A DNA stretch of 64,000 nucleotides from the NCBI RefSeq assembly GCF_014217625.1, contig NZ_CP043641.1, forward strand, positions 1,860,001 through 1,924,000. The letters run 5' to 3'. Source of the DNA: Leifsonia shinshuensis (GTDB lineage: Bacteria > Actinomycetota > Actinomycetes > Actinomycetales > Microbacteriaceae). Made by a program: the position numbers and the translations under genes. The notes under the pieces are model-generated. The model was not told where the DNA came from, made no database searches, and worked only from the letters and a program-made list of their open reading frames with translations. Shown piece by piece: positions 8,042 through 16,501 of the stretch; position 1 is the stretch's first letter, and every line of letters begins with the position of its first letter.

Positions 8042-9271
8042 TCAGTGCGCGAGCTCCGGCACCGTCCGCGGGCGCACGATCAGCCACAGCGCCGCGATGG
8101 ACACCGCAGCGCAGACCGCCATCATCGCGCCCATCGGCGCCGCGCTCCCCGTGCCGAGGAGGCCGACGATCGGCGAGAACACACCCGCCGAGCCGAAGTT
8201 GAGCGCGCCGAGGAGGCTGGCCGCCGTCCCCGCCTCGTGGCCGTGGTTGTTGAGCGCCAGCACCTGCACGCACGGGAAGCCGAACCCGCAGGCCGCGATG
8301 AAGAACCACAGCGGGATCGCCACGCCCCAGAGCCCGACGTGGGCCTGGTCGAGCACCACGATCGCGATCGACGCCAGGAACATCACGGCCGTCGAGACGG
8401 CGAGGATCCACTGCGGGCCGAAGTACTTGGTCAGCCGCGACGCCGACTGCACACCGATGATGATGCCGATGGAGTTGACCGCGAACAGGAGGCCGTACTC
8501 CTGCGGCGTGAAGGCGTAGAGGCCCTGGAAGATGAACGGGCTCGCCGACAGGTAGGAGAACAGGCCGGTGAAGTTCGCGGCTCCCACGATCGCGATGCCG
8601 ACGAAGACACGGTCGCTCAGGACCGAACGGTAGCGCTGGCCGACGGTCGAGTGGCCGGCGTCGTGGCGGCGCGCCTTCGGGAGCGTCTCGGCGATCCACA
8701 GCGACACGCAGGTGATCACGAACACGCCGTAGCAGGCGAGCACGACGAAGATGCCGCGCCACGGCATCACCAGCAGCAGCCACGACCCGATGACCGGGGC
8801 GAGCACCGGCGCGAGGCCGTTGACGAGCGCGAGGCGGCTCAGCATCCGGACCAGCGGGCGGCCGCCGAACAGGTCGCGCACCATCGCCATCGCGACCACG
8901 CCGCCGGCCGCCGCGCCGATGCCCATCAGCGCGCGGGCGATCCCCAGCAGCTCGACGTTCGGCGCGATGGCGGCGGCGAGGCACGCGAAGATGTGGACGC
9001 CGGTCGCCGCGATGAGCGGGACCCGGCGGCCGACCTTGTCCGACCACGGCCCGACCAGGAGCTGGCCGAGTCCGAAGCCGATCGTCGTCGCCGTGAGCGT
9101 GAGCTGGATCATCGCGGTGGAGACGTTGAAGTCGGACTCCAGCGTCGGCAGCGCCGGGAGGTACATGTCGATCGTGAACGGCCCGAGCGCGGTGAGCGCG
9201 CCGAGGATCAGGATGTACGACAGGCGCTGGCGGCCGGTCAGCGAATCGCCGGGATGGACGACGGTGGTCAC
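8042..9271 (-). CDS. Bcr/CflA family drug efflux MFS transporter
   Basis: A 409-residue, 12-helix major facilitator antiporter of the Bcr/CflA group. The diagnostic start (LGPFTIDMYLPALPTLE, motif D1-like) and motif A (LVGPWSDKVGRRVPL) are visible. GTG 9271 is chosen because AGGA precedes it by about 8 bases and the protein then starts as in the family; the frame is open to 9409, but that segment is an unlikely N-terminus and contains the leader hairpin described separately. It is divergent from the alpha-galactosidase gene. Likely drug or metabolite export; the actual substrate is unknown. Confidence 0.88.
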   Translation of the reverse strand: MTTVVHPGDSLTGRQRLSYILILGALTALGPFTIDMYLPALPTLESDFNVSTAMIQLTLTATTIGFGLGQLLVGPWSDKVGRRVPLIAATGVHIFACLAAAIAPNVELLGIARALMGIGAAAGGVVAMAMVRDLFGGRPLVRMLSRLALVNGLAPVLAPVIGSWLLLVMPWRGIFVVLACYGVFVITCVSLWIAETLPKARRHDAGHSTVGQRYRSVLSDRVFVGIAIVGAANFTGLFSYLSASPFIFQGLYAFTPQEYGLLFAVNSIGIIIGVQSASRLTKYFGPQWILAVSTAVMFLASIAIVVLDQAHVGLWGVAIPLWFFIAACGFGFPCVQVLALNNHGHEAGTAASLLGALNFGSAGVFSPIVGLLGTGSAAPMGAMMAVCAAVSIAALWLIVRPRTVPELAH

Positions 9272-9339
9272 GAAAAGAGTCCTTCTGCTGGAGGCGTGTG
9301 GGGAGGAGGGCACGCGCCCGGCGCTGGACGCAAAACGAC

Positions 9340-9363
9340 AGCACCGCGACGGGTCGCGGTGCT
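9340..9363 (-). terminator. Leader hairpin with U-run, candidate attenuator
   Basis: In the transcribed leader of the efflux gene, 11-bp perfect arms (AGCACCGCGAC and GTCGCGGTGCT) enclose a 2-base spacer. The minus-strand sequence then reads GTCGTTTTG. This is the shape of an intrinsic terminator placed about 70 bases before the start codon. Confidence 0.6.
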
Positions 9364-9378
9364 GGGAGGCCGCCCGTT

Positions 9379-9390
9379 CGAATCGATTCG
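9379..9390. promoter_or_regulatory. 12-bp perfect palindrome downstream of the efflux promoter
   Basis: CGAATCGATTCG is a perfect palindrome about 20 bases downstream of the -10 box of the efflux promoter, in its early leader. It could be an operator for a repressor, or part of an alternative leader fold with the attenuator-like hairpin. Confidence 0.4.
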
Positions 9391-9409
9391 ATTGTGGGCG
9401 CGTGACCAT

Positions 9410-9437
9410 CTTATAGCCATTCGCGGCGAAATGTGAA
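9410..9437 (-). promoter_or_regulatory. promoter of the efflux gene
   Basis: On the minus strand TTCACA and TATAAG are separated by 16 bases, a good sigma-A type match, giving a leader of about 130 nt before GTG 9271. The rest of the 264-base gap (9272-9535) holds the leader hairpin, the 12-bp palindrome and the alpha-galactosidase promoter. Confidence 0.6.
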
Positions 9438-9472
9438 CGTGCGCATGACCCCGAATTCGCGGGACAGGCGTT

Positions 9473-9518
9473 TTTACCGCGCAGCGCCTCCTGTGCGATA
9501 GTTTTGTCGAGGAATTAA
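9473..9518 (+). promoter_or_regulatory. alpha-galactosidase promoter with ROK-like box
   Basis: TTTACC and GATAGT are 18 bases apart. The -10 overlaps ATAGTTTTG-tcg-AGGAATTAA (9498-9518), which has the same 9-3-9 geometry and TAGTTTTG core as the better inverted repeat TTAGTTTTG-cag-CAACATTAA before the ABC operon at 13064-13084. Both flank the ROK regulator gene, which may bind them. Confidence 0.45.
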
Positions 9519-9535
9519 GTAGAGAGGGGCTGCGG

Positions 9536-11803
9536 ATGAGAGTCGACGGCGTCGAGACCATCCACCTGACCGCGGGCGGCGTGAGCGTGCTGCTCGACCT
9601 CCGCGGCGGGCTGCTGCCGGCGATCGCGCACTGGGGCGCGGCGCTCGGCGACCTGGACGCGGCGGAAGCGGGCGCGCTCGTGCTCGCCGGGGTGCCGCCG
9701 CAGGCGAACAACACGGTGGACGAGCCGGTGCGCGTCGCCGTGCTCCCCGAGCAGCGCACGGGCTGGCTCGGGAGGCCGGGCCTCAGCGGGAGCAGGGACG
9801 GGACCGCGTGGTCGCCGTGGTTCCGGGTGGTGGAGGTGCGGGTGGATGAGTCGACCGGGGCCGAGCCGGCGGCGGCCACCGCCGAAGCGCCCTCACCGTC
9901 GGCCCACGTCACCCTCCCCGCCGGCTCCGTCACAGTCACCGCCCGCGACGACATCGCCGAGCTCGAGCTCACCGTCGACCTCCGGCTCTCCCCCGCCGGC
10001 GTCCTCCGCGCCGCCGCCACGCTGACCAACCTCGGGGCCGACTACCGGCTGGACGAGCTCTCCCTCGCCCTCCCACTGCCCGCCCGGGCGCGCGAGATCC
10101 TCGACTTCGCGGGCCGCTGGGGCAAGGAGCGCACCCCGCAGCGCGGCGACCTCCGCGTCGGCACGCACCTGCGCGAGGGCCGCCGCGGCCGCACCGGCGC
10201 CGACGCCGCCACCCTGCTGACCGTCGGCGAGCCCGGCTTCGGCTTCGCCCGCGGCGAGGTGTGGGGCGTCCACGTCGGCTTCAGCGGCAACCACCGGCAC
10301 TACGCCGAACGGCTCTCCACCGGCGAGCAGGTCGCCGGCGGCGGGGAGCTGCTGCTTCCCGGCGAAATCGTCCTCGGCAGCGGCGAGAGCTACCGCACGC
10401 CGTGGCTGTTCGGGGTCTACGGCGACGGACTGGACGACCAGGCGCGCCGCCTCCACCGGCACCTGCGTGCGCGGCCGCAGCATCCACGGACCCCGCGCCC
10501 GGTGACCCTCAACGTGTGGGAGGCCGTGTACTTCGACCACGACCTGAGCCGCCTGGTCGACCTGGCCGAGCGGGCCGCGGCGATCGGCGTCGAACGTTAC
10601 GTGCTGGACGACGGCTGGTTCCGGCACCGCAGGGACGACCGCGCCGGCCTCGGCGACTGGTTCGTGGACGAGACCGTCTGGCCCGACGGGCTCACCCCGC
10701 TGATCGAGCGGGTCCGTGCGCTCGGGATGGAGTTCGGGCTCTGGTTCGAGCCCGAGATGGTGAACGTCGACTCCGATCTTGCGCGCGCCCATCCCGAGTG
10801 GATCATGCAGACCGGCGGCCGGCTGCCCGTCGAGTCGCGGCACCAGCAGGTGCTGAACCTGGGCATCCCGGAGGCCTACGCGTACGTGCGGGACCGGATG
10901 GCGGACATCCTCGCCCACAACGACATCGCTTACATCAAGTGGGACCACAACCGCGACCTGGTCGACGCCGGCACCGCGCCCGGCGGCGAGCCGGGCGTGC
11001 ACGCGCAGACCCTCGCCACGTACCGGCTGATGGACGAGCTGAAGGAGCGCTTCCCCGGCCTGGAGATCGAGTCGTGCTCCTCGGGCGGCGCCCGCGTCGA
11101 CCTCGGCGTGATCGAGCGCACCGACCGGGTCTGGGTGTCCGACTGCATCGACCCGCTGGAACGGCAGGAGATGCACCGCTGGACTCAGCAGCTCCTCCCG
11201 CCGGAACTCCTCGGAGCGCACATCGCCTCCGGCCGCTCGCACACGACGCACCGCTCGCACGACCTCGCGTTCCGCGCGGCCACCGCGCTGATCGGTCACC
11301 TCGGGATCGAGTGGGACCTGGGGCAGGCGACCGAGTCGGAGCTCGCCGGACTGGCCGAGTGGATCGCGTTCTACCGGGAGCGCCGCGACCTCCTCCACGG
11401 CGGGGACCTGGTCCGGATGGACGACGTCGACCCGACGCTGTGGGTCAGCGGCGTCGTCGCCCCGGACCGCACGCGGGCGCTCTACTCGCTCGCCTACCTG
11501 GGCCGCTCGGCCGAGGGCCCGCTCGGCCGCATCACACTGCGCGGCCTCGACCCGGACCGCCGCTACCGGGTGCGCCCGCTCGCGCTCGGCGACCCGGCCG
11601 GCGGGTACCGGGTGCCGCCGTGGTTCGCCGGCGCCGCGACCGTCCCGACCGGGACGGACGGGGTCACCCCGCTGTCCCGTGCGCTGGCCCCGGACGACGT
11701 GGAGGGCGTCGTGCTCTCCGGCCGCGCCCTCGCGACGGCGGGGCTGGCCGCCCCGCTGTCGTATCCCGACCGGGTGTGGCTCCTGGACGTCACCGCAGTG
11801 TGA
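9536..11803 (+). CDS. alpha-galactosidase, GH36
   Basis: A 755-residue GH36 alpha-galactosidase that removes terminal alpha-galactose from raffinose-type or galactomannan oligosaccharides. It has the N-terminal beta-sandwich, a central barrel with YVLDDGWF (~residue 360) and LWFEPEMVN, the nucleophile aspartate in YIKWDHNRD (~residue 466), and SCSSGGARVD followed by the acid/base aspartate in WVSDCID. No signal peptide is present, so the enzyme acts in the cytoplasm. It is convergent with a ROK regulator gene and probably belongs to the same regulon as the ABC importer beyond that regulator. Confidence 0.94.
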   Translation: MRVDGVETIHLTAGGVSVLLDLRGGLLPAIAHWGAALGDLDAAEAGALVLAGVPPQANNTVDEPVRVAVLPEQRTGWLGRPGLSGSRDGTAWSPWFRVVEVRVDESTGAEPAAATAEAPSPSAHVTLPAGSVTVTARDDIAELELTVDLRLSPAGVLRAAATLTNLGADYRLDELSLALPLPARAREILDFAGRWGKERTPQRGDLRVGTHLREGRRGRTGADAATLLTVGEPGFGFARGEVWGVHVGFSGNHRHYAERLSTGEQVAGGGELLLPGEIVLGSGESYRTPWLFGVYGDGLDDQARRLHRHLRARPQHPRTPRPVTLNVWEAVYFDHDLSRLVDLAERAAAIGVERYVLDDGWFRHRRDDRAGLGDWFVDETVWPDGLTPLIERVRALGMEFGLWFEPEMVNVDSDLARAHPEWIMQTGGRLPVESRHQQVLNLGIPEAYAYVRDRMADILAHNDIAYIKWDHNRDLVDAGTAPGGEPGVHAQTLATYRLMDELKERFPGLEIESCSSGGARVDLGVIERTDRVWVSDCIDPLERQEMHRWTQQLLPPELLGAHIASGRSHTTHRSHDLAFRAATALIGHLGIEWDLGQATESELAGLAEWIAFYRERRDLLHGGDLVRMDDVDPTLWVSGVVAPDRTRALYSLAYLGRSAEGPLGRITLRGLDPDRRYRVRPLALGDPAGGYRVPPWFAGAATVPTGTDGVTPLSRALAPDDVEGVVLSGRALATAGLAAPLSYPDRVWLLDVTAV

Positions 11804-11810
11804 CGTCGCC

Positions 11811-11863
11811 AACTCCGGAGCCCCCGGCCGCCACGCGGCGCGTCGGCCGGGAACTCCGGAGTT
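11811..11863. terminator. Inverted repeat between convergent genes
   Basis: Arms AACTCCGGAGCCCCCGGCCG (11811-11830) and its complement at 11844-11863, with two mismatches, sit between the convergent ends of the alpha-galactosidase and ROK genes. It is a likely bidirectional terminator. The outer AACTCCGGAGTT is itself palindromic. Confidence 0.65.
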
Positions 11864-11881
11864 AGTGACCGCCGGCACGCA

Positions 11882-13015
11882 TCAGCGCAGCATCCGCGCG
11901 CGGATGGCCGTGGCGGCCGCGCCGCGCGCCCACTCGTTGAACGCGAACGGCTGCACTTCCACCGGTGCGCGCACGCCCTCCCAGTCCGTGCCGTCGGTCA
12001 GCGACGCGAGCATCGCGTGCTCGCCCACCTCGCCCAGGCGGGCGCCCTCGCCGGCGAGGAGGATCCGCTGCGGATCGAGGGTGTTCGTCACGCTCGCCAG
12101 CAAGAGGCCGAGCGCGGCGGCGGCCTCGTCGACGACCGCGCGCAGCGCCGGGTCTCCGCGGGACGCGCCGAGCAGCACCGCGTCGTAGTCCATCGCGGCG
12201 CCGGTCGCTCGCGCGGCAGCCGCCTCGACGGCCGCGGTGCTGAGCAGCGCGCTGGCGCAGCCGTGGTGCCCGCGCCAGCAGACCGCGTCCGACCAGGCGA
12301 GCAACTGGTGGCCGATGCTGCCGGCCGCGCCGTTGGCCCCGGCGACGACGTTGCCGCCCGCGACGACGCCCATGCCGATGCCCGCGCCGATCGTCACGAC
12401 GACGAAAGAGTCCAGCCCGCGCCCGGCGCCGAACCAGTGCTGGGCCTGGGTCAGCGCGTTGACGTCGTTCGCCACGGTGACCGGGAGGCCGATGCGCTCC
12501 TCGACCAGGTCGGCGAGCGGCACGTCCGTCCACTCCAGGAAGTGCGACGCCCGCACCGTTCGCCCGTCCGCGGAGGTGCCGCCGAGGCTGATGCCGACGC
12601 CGGAGAGCGGGGCGAACTCGTCCGGGAGGGCGCGCACGGCGCCCACGACCGCGTCGGCGACGACCTCCGGCCCGTGCCCCGCCAGCGGCAGCTCCACTTC
12701 GGCCCGGATGACGCCGCGGAGGTCGGTCACGACGGCGTACACGGTGGTCGCCGTGATCTTCGCCCCGGCGAAGTGCTCGGCCGACGGGTCCAGCTCCAGC
12801 GGGAGGATCGGACGGCCGGCGGCGCGCGCGAGCGGCGCGCCCTCCGACAGGCGCCCGGAGGCCAGGAGCGGCTTGGTGAGGCGGGTCAGGCTGGGCCCGG
12901 ACAGGCCGAGCCGCTCGGCCAGCTCGACGCGCGAGAGCGGCCCGTGGATGAGGATCTCCAGCATCACCCGCTCGGCGCTGGCGGGGCCTTCTTCCGCCAC
13001 GACACTCTCTGCCAT
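11882..13015 (-). CDS. ROK family transcriptional regulator (degenerate kinase site)
   Basis: A 377-residue ROK repressor. A winged helix-turn-helix is at the start (SRVELAERLGLSGPSLTRLTKPLLASG, about residues 28-54), followed by the sugar-kinase-like ROK domain. Its kinase-type motifs are altered: the glutamate of the usual GxAGExGH is serine (AAGSIGHQ), and the usual CxCGxxGCxE zinc motif reads CWRGHHGCAS, so it should bind a sugar ligand without phosphorylating it and may not hold the structural zinc. It is divergent from the ABC sugar operon starting at 13114 and convergent with the alpha-galactosidase gene, its two likely targets. Confidence 0.88.
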   Translation of the reverse strand: MAESVVAEEGPASAERVMLEILIHGPLSRVELAERLGLSGPSLTRLTKPLLASGRLSEGAPLARAAGRPILPLELDPSAEHFAGAKITATTVYAVVTDLRGVIRAEVELPLAGHGPEVVADAVVGAVRALPDEFAPLSGVGISLGGTSADGRTVRASHFLEWTDVPLADLVEERIGLPVTVANDVNALTQAQHWFGAGRGLDSFVVVTIGAGIGMGVVAGGNVVAGANGAAGSIGHQLLAWSDAVCWRGHHGCASALLSTAAVEAAAARATGAAMDYDAVLLGASRGDPALRAVVDEAAAALGLLLASVTNTLDPQRILLAGEGARLGEVGEHAMLASLTDGTDWEGVRAPVEVQPFAFNEWARGAAATAIRARMLR

Positions 13016-13052
13016 GAGGACATGCTACGGCTCCCGGCCGGTGAATCGGGTA

Positions 13053-13084
13053 TTGACAGCTATTTAGTTTTGCAGCAACATTAA
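13053..13084 (+). promoter_or_regulatory. promoter and operator of the second ABC operon
   Basis: A consensus -35 TTGACA (13053-13058) is followed by the inverted repeat TTAGTTTTG-cag-CAACATTAA (13064-13084, 7 of 9 arm positions matched). The repeat fills the spacer and -10 area. This placement fits repression by the divergently encoded ROK regulator. Confidence 0.55.
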
Positions 13085-13113
13085 TGCCATTCCAGTCAGA
13101 CGAAGGAGTCTCG

Positions 13114-14067
13114 ATGGCCATCACCACCTCCCGGCCCGCACCGGCCCGCACCTCGGCCACGCCGGCCTCCCGCAGCACCCCGTCCGCCCGCCGCGGCCGC
13201 TCCGGCGGCGACGGCCTCGTCGCACTGCTGTTCATCGCGCCCGCCGCGATCGGCTTCCTGGTGTTCCTCGCGTGGCCGACCCTGCGCGGTATCTACCTCA
13301 GCTTCACCAGCTACAACCTGCTCACCCCCGAGAAGTGGATCGGCTTCGGCAACTACATCCGGATGGCCGGCGACCCGATCTTCTGGCACTCGCTCGGCGT
13401 CACGGTGGAGTACGTCGTCATCAACATCGGCGTGCAGACGGTCGTGGCCCTCCTGATCGCGGTGCTCATGCAGCGCCTGACCCGTTCCACGTTCGTGCGC
13501 GGGATCGTGCTGACGCCTTACCTGGTGTCCAACGTCGTCGCCGGCATCGTCTGGCTGTGGATCCTGGACACGCAGCTCGGGATCGGCAACCAGCTGCTCG
13601 GCGCGCTCGGGTTGGAGCACATCCCGTTCTTCGCGAGCGAGACCTGGTCCATCCCGACCATCGCGCTCGTCAACGTCTGGCGGCACGTCGGCTACACCGC
13701 GCTGCTGCTCTTCGCCGGGCTGCAGGCCATCCCGAGCCACGTCTACGAGGCGGCGCGGGTGGACGGCGCGAGCGAGTGGCGGATGTTCTGGAGCGTCACC
13801 ATGCCGCTGCTGCGCCCGGTGCTCGCCGTGGTGCTGATCATCACCGTGATCGGCTCCTTCCAGGTGTTCGACACCGTCTCGGTGACGACCAACGGCGGCC
13901 CGGCGAACGCGACGAACGTGCTGCAGAAGTACATCTACGACCTCGCCTTCGGCCGGTTCCAGTTCGGCTACGCCTCGGCCCTCTCGGTCGCTCTGCTGGT
14001 GGCGCTCAGCGTCATCACGGTGATCCAGTACCGCATCACCCGCGCCGGCCGCACCGACCTCGACTGA
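13114..14067 (+). CDS. ABC sugar permease, MalF/UgpA type
   Basis: A 317-residue CUT1 importer permease with a long Ala/Ser/Arg-rich cytoplasmic N-terminus, about six membrane segments and the EAA loop (YEAARVDGASEWRMF, ~residue 212). ATG 13114 has AAGGAG five bases upstream, so it is preferred over an earlier in-frame ATG at 13084. It is the first gene of an operon whose order (permease, permease, binding protein, oxidoreductase) is the reverse of the usual binding-protein-first order. Sugar specificity is probably alpha-galactoside or similar, judged by the neighbouring GH36 gene. Confidence 0.9.
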   Translation: MAITTSRPAPARTSATPASRSTPSARRGRSGGDGLVALLFIAPAAIGFLVFLAWPTLRGIYLSFTSYNLLTPEKWIGFGNYIRMAGDPIFWHSLGVTVEYVVINIGVQTVVALLIAVLMQRLTRSTFVRGIVLTPYLVSNVVAGIVWLWILDTQLGIGNQLLGALGLEHIPFFASETWSIPTIALVNVWRHVGYTALLLFAGLQAIPSHVYEAARVDGASEWRMFWSVTMPLLRPVLAVVLIITVIGSFQVFDTVSVTTNGGPANATNVLQKYIYDLAFGRFQFGYASALSVALLVALSVITVIQYRITRAGRTDLD

Positions 14068-14113
14068 CGCGCCAGCCGCCACCCCCACACAGACCGGCGA
14101 AGGAGCCACGCAC

Positions 14114-15052
14114 ATGACCACCCTCGACACGACGCTGCCGCAGGCGCCGGGGCGCACCGACGCGCCGCGCGCCGGCCGCCGCCTCCCGATCGGCCGCACG
14201 ATCTCCTGGATCGTGATGGTCCTCATCATCCTGGTGACGCTGTTCCCGTTCTACTGGATGCTGCGGACCGCCCTCTCCACGAACACCGCCCTCGCGTCCG
14301 ACCCGGCCAGCCTGCTGCCTGTCGACCTCAGCCTCGGCGGCTTCGCCCGCGTCTTCGGCCTGCAGAGCACCCAGGAGGCGCTGGCGGAGGGCGGGTCCGG
14401 GGCCTCCGTCGACTTCTGGCGCTACCTGCTCAACTCGGTGGTCGTCGCCACGACGATCGCCGTCTGCCAGACGTTCTTCTCGGCGATGGCCGCGTACGCG
14501 TTCGCCCGGCTGCGGTTCCGTGGCAGGAACATCCTGTTCGCGGTGTTCCTCGCCGGGCTGATGGTGCCGAGCATCTTCACGCTGCTGCCGAACTTCGTCC
14601 TCATCAAGCAGCTCGGGCTCGTGGACACGCTGCTCGGCATCACCCTTCCGAGCCTGTTCATGACGCCGTTCGCGGTGTTCTTCCTGCGCCAGTTCTTCCT
14701 GAACGTGCCGCGGGAGGTGGAGGAGGCCGCCCTGCTCGACGGCGCCGGCAAGGTCCGCGTGTTCTTCCGGGTGATGCTGCCGATGTCGGCCGCGCCGATC
14801 GTCACGCTCGGCATCCTCACCTACATCACCGCCTGGAACGACTACTTCTGGCCGCTCATGGTCAGCTACACCGACCAGTCGCGCGTGCTCACGGTCGCGT
14901 TGAGCATCTTCCGCTCGCAGACACCGCAGAGCGGCACGGACTGGTCCGGGCTGATGGCGGCGACCCTCGTGGCCGCGCTGCCGATGCTCATCCTGTTCGG
15001 CGTCTTCGCGCGCCGCATCGTCAACTCCATCGGCTTCACCGGACTGAAATGA
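14114..15052 (+). CDS. ABC sugar permease, MalG type
   Basis: A 312-residue second permease of the same importer. The segment FPFYWMLRTALS after the first helix and the EAA loop (EEAALLDGAGKVRVF, ~residue 201) are characteristic, as is the WNDYFWPLMVS segment near the C-terminus. GAAGGAG precedes its ATG. Its stop overlaps the start of the binding-protein gene by ATGA, so the two are translationally coupled. Confidence 0.9.
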   Translation: MTTLDTTLPQAPGRTDAPRAGRRLPIGRTISWIVMVLIILVTLFPFYWMLRTALSTNTALASDPASLLPVDLSLGGFARVFGLQSTQEALAEGGSGASVDFWRYLLNSVVVATTIAVCQTFFSAMAAYAFARLRFRGRNILFAVFLAGLMVPSIFTLLPNFVLIKQLGLVDTLLGITLPSLFMTPFAVFFLRQFFLNVPREVEEAALLDGAGKVRVFFRVMLPMSAAPIVTLGILTYITAWNDYFWPLMVSYTDQSRVLTVALSIFRSQTPQSGTDWSGLMAATLVAALPMLILFGVFARRIVNSIGFTGLK

Positions 15053-16449
15053 GCCGCCTCATGAGACTCCCCCGCACCCGCACCCGCACCCGCACCCGTT
15101 CCCGGCGCCTGGCCGCCGCCGCGACCGCCGTCGCAACCGCGTCCGCGCTCCTGCTCTCCGGCTGCGCCGCCGGCTCGCCGTCCGAGCCGAAGAACACGGT
15201 CAGCTACTGGCTGTGGGACTCCAACCAGCTCCCCGCCTACGAGAAGTGCGCCGCCGGCTTCGAGAAGGAGAACCCCGGGCTCACCATCACGATCACGCAG
15301 CTCGGCTGGAACGACTACTGGACGAAGCTGACGGCCGGCTTCATCGCCGGCACCCAGCCGGACGTCTTCACCGACCACATCTCGAAGTTCGCGCAGTTCG
15401 TCGACCTCGGCGTCCTCCAGCCGCTCGACGAACTGGACGCCACCAAGGGCATCGACGACAGCATCTACCAGCCGGGGCTCGCCGGCAGCTGGATGGGGCC
15501 GGACGGCCACCGCTACGGCACCCCGAAGGACTGGGACACCATCTCGGTGTTCTACAACAAGAAGGTCACCACGGCGGCCGGCGTCTCCGACGCGCAGCTC
15601 AACGACCTGAGCTGGAACCCCACCGACGGCGGCAGCTTCGAGAAGACGCTGGCGCACCTCACCATCGACAAGAACGGCGTGCGCGGCGACCAGCCCGGCT
15701 TCGACAAGAACCACGTCGCCACCTACGGCCTGGCCACCAACGACGCGGGAGGCTTCGACGGCCAGACCCAGTGGAGCTCGTTCACCGGCTCCACCGGCTG
15801 GAACTACACCGACAAGAACCCGTGGGGCACCCACTACAACTACGACGACAAGCGGTTCCAGGACACCATCTCCTGGTACTTCGGCCTCGCCAAGAAGGGC
15901 TACCTCGCCCCGTTCACCGACTTCTCGGCCTCCAACGGTCCGGAGGTCCAGCTCGGCAGCGGCAAGGCCGCACTGTCGATGAACGGCTCGTGGATGATCA
16001 GCACCTACGCCAAGCTGAAGGGCGTCGATCTCGGGATCGCGCTCACGCCGACCGGGCCGACGGGCAAGCGGGCGTCCATGCTCAACGGGCTCGCGGACTC
16101 CATCACCAAGAACGCCGCCAACAAGCCCGGCGCCGCGAAGTGGGTCGCGTACCTCGCCTCCCCCGCCTGCCAGAACGTCGTCGGCCAGCAGGGCATCGTC
16201 TTCCCGGCTGCCAAGAGCGGGACGCTGAACGCGATCGCCGCGTACAAGGCGCGCGGGATCGACGTCACCCCGTTCACGAAGCAGGTCGCCGACAAGACGA
16301 CGTTCTCGTTCCCGATCACCAACTATGCGGCGGATGTGGCCGCGCTGATGGTGCCGGCGATGCAGAACGTCTACGCGAACGGCGCGCCGGTCTCCACCCT
16401 CACGACCACGAACAAGCAGATCGACCAGCTGTTCCAGCAGGGCGGCTGA
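15049..16449 (+). CDS. ABC sugar transporter substrate-binding lipoprotein
   Basis: A 466-residue extracellular solute-binding protein. The signal peptide has an Arg-Thr-rich n-region, a hydrophobic core and the lipobox LLSGC (Cys at ~residue 39), so it is a diacylglyceryl-anchored lipoprotein on the outer face of the membrane. The mature part has the family 1 fold text (SYWLWDSNQ, PDVFTDHISKFAQFVDLGVLQPLDE). The n-region is encoded by four CGCACC hexamers, a simple repeat that cannot shift frame. It overlaps the preceding permease gene by four bases. A second ATG at 15061 is a possible alternative start. Confidence 0.9.
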   Translation: MSRLMRLPRTRTRTRTRSRRLAAAATAVATASALLLSGCAAGSPSEPKNTVSYWLWDSNQLPAYEKCAAGFEKENPGLTITITQLGWNDYWTKLTAGFIAGTQPDVFTDHISKFAQFVDLGVLQPLDELDATKGIDDSIYQPGLAGSWMGPDGHRYGTPKDWDTISVFYNKKVTTAAGVSDAQLNDLSWNPTDGGSFEKTLAHLTIDKNGVRGDQPGFDKNHVATYGLATNDAGGFDGQTQWSSFTGSTGWNYTDKNPWGTHYNYDDKRFQDTISWYFGLAKKGYLAPFTDFSASNGPEVQLGSGKAALSMNGSWMISTYAKLKGVDLGIALTPTGPTGKRASMLNGLADSITKNAANKPGAAKWVAYLASPACQNVVGQQGIVFPAAKSGTLNAIAAYKARGIDVTPFTKQVADKTTFSFPITNYAADVAALMVPAMQNVYANGAPVSTLTTTNKQIDQLFQQGG

Positions 16450-16501
16450 CCGGCCTGCCCTCCCGACATCCCGCAGTACCACCACCCTGAAAGCGAGTGA
16501 C

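Noticed and set aside
9272-9409. N-terminal extension of the efflux protein to ATG 9409
   Set aside because: That ATG directly follows the -10 box, so it would not be transcribed. The extension also contains the leader hairpin.
15072-15098. CGCACC hexamer run as a possible phase-variable repeat
   Set aside because: A 6-bp unit inside the signal peptide n-region cannot shift the frame, and the run is short. Only charge of the n-region would change.
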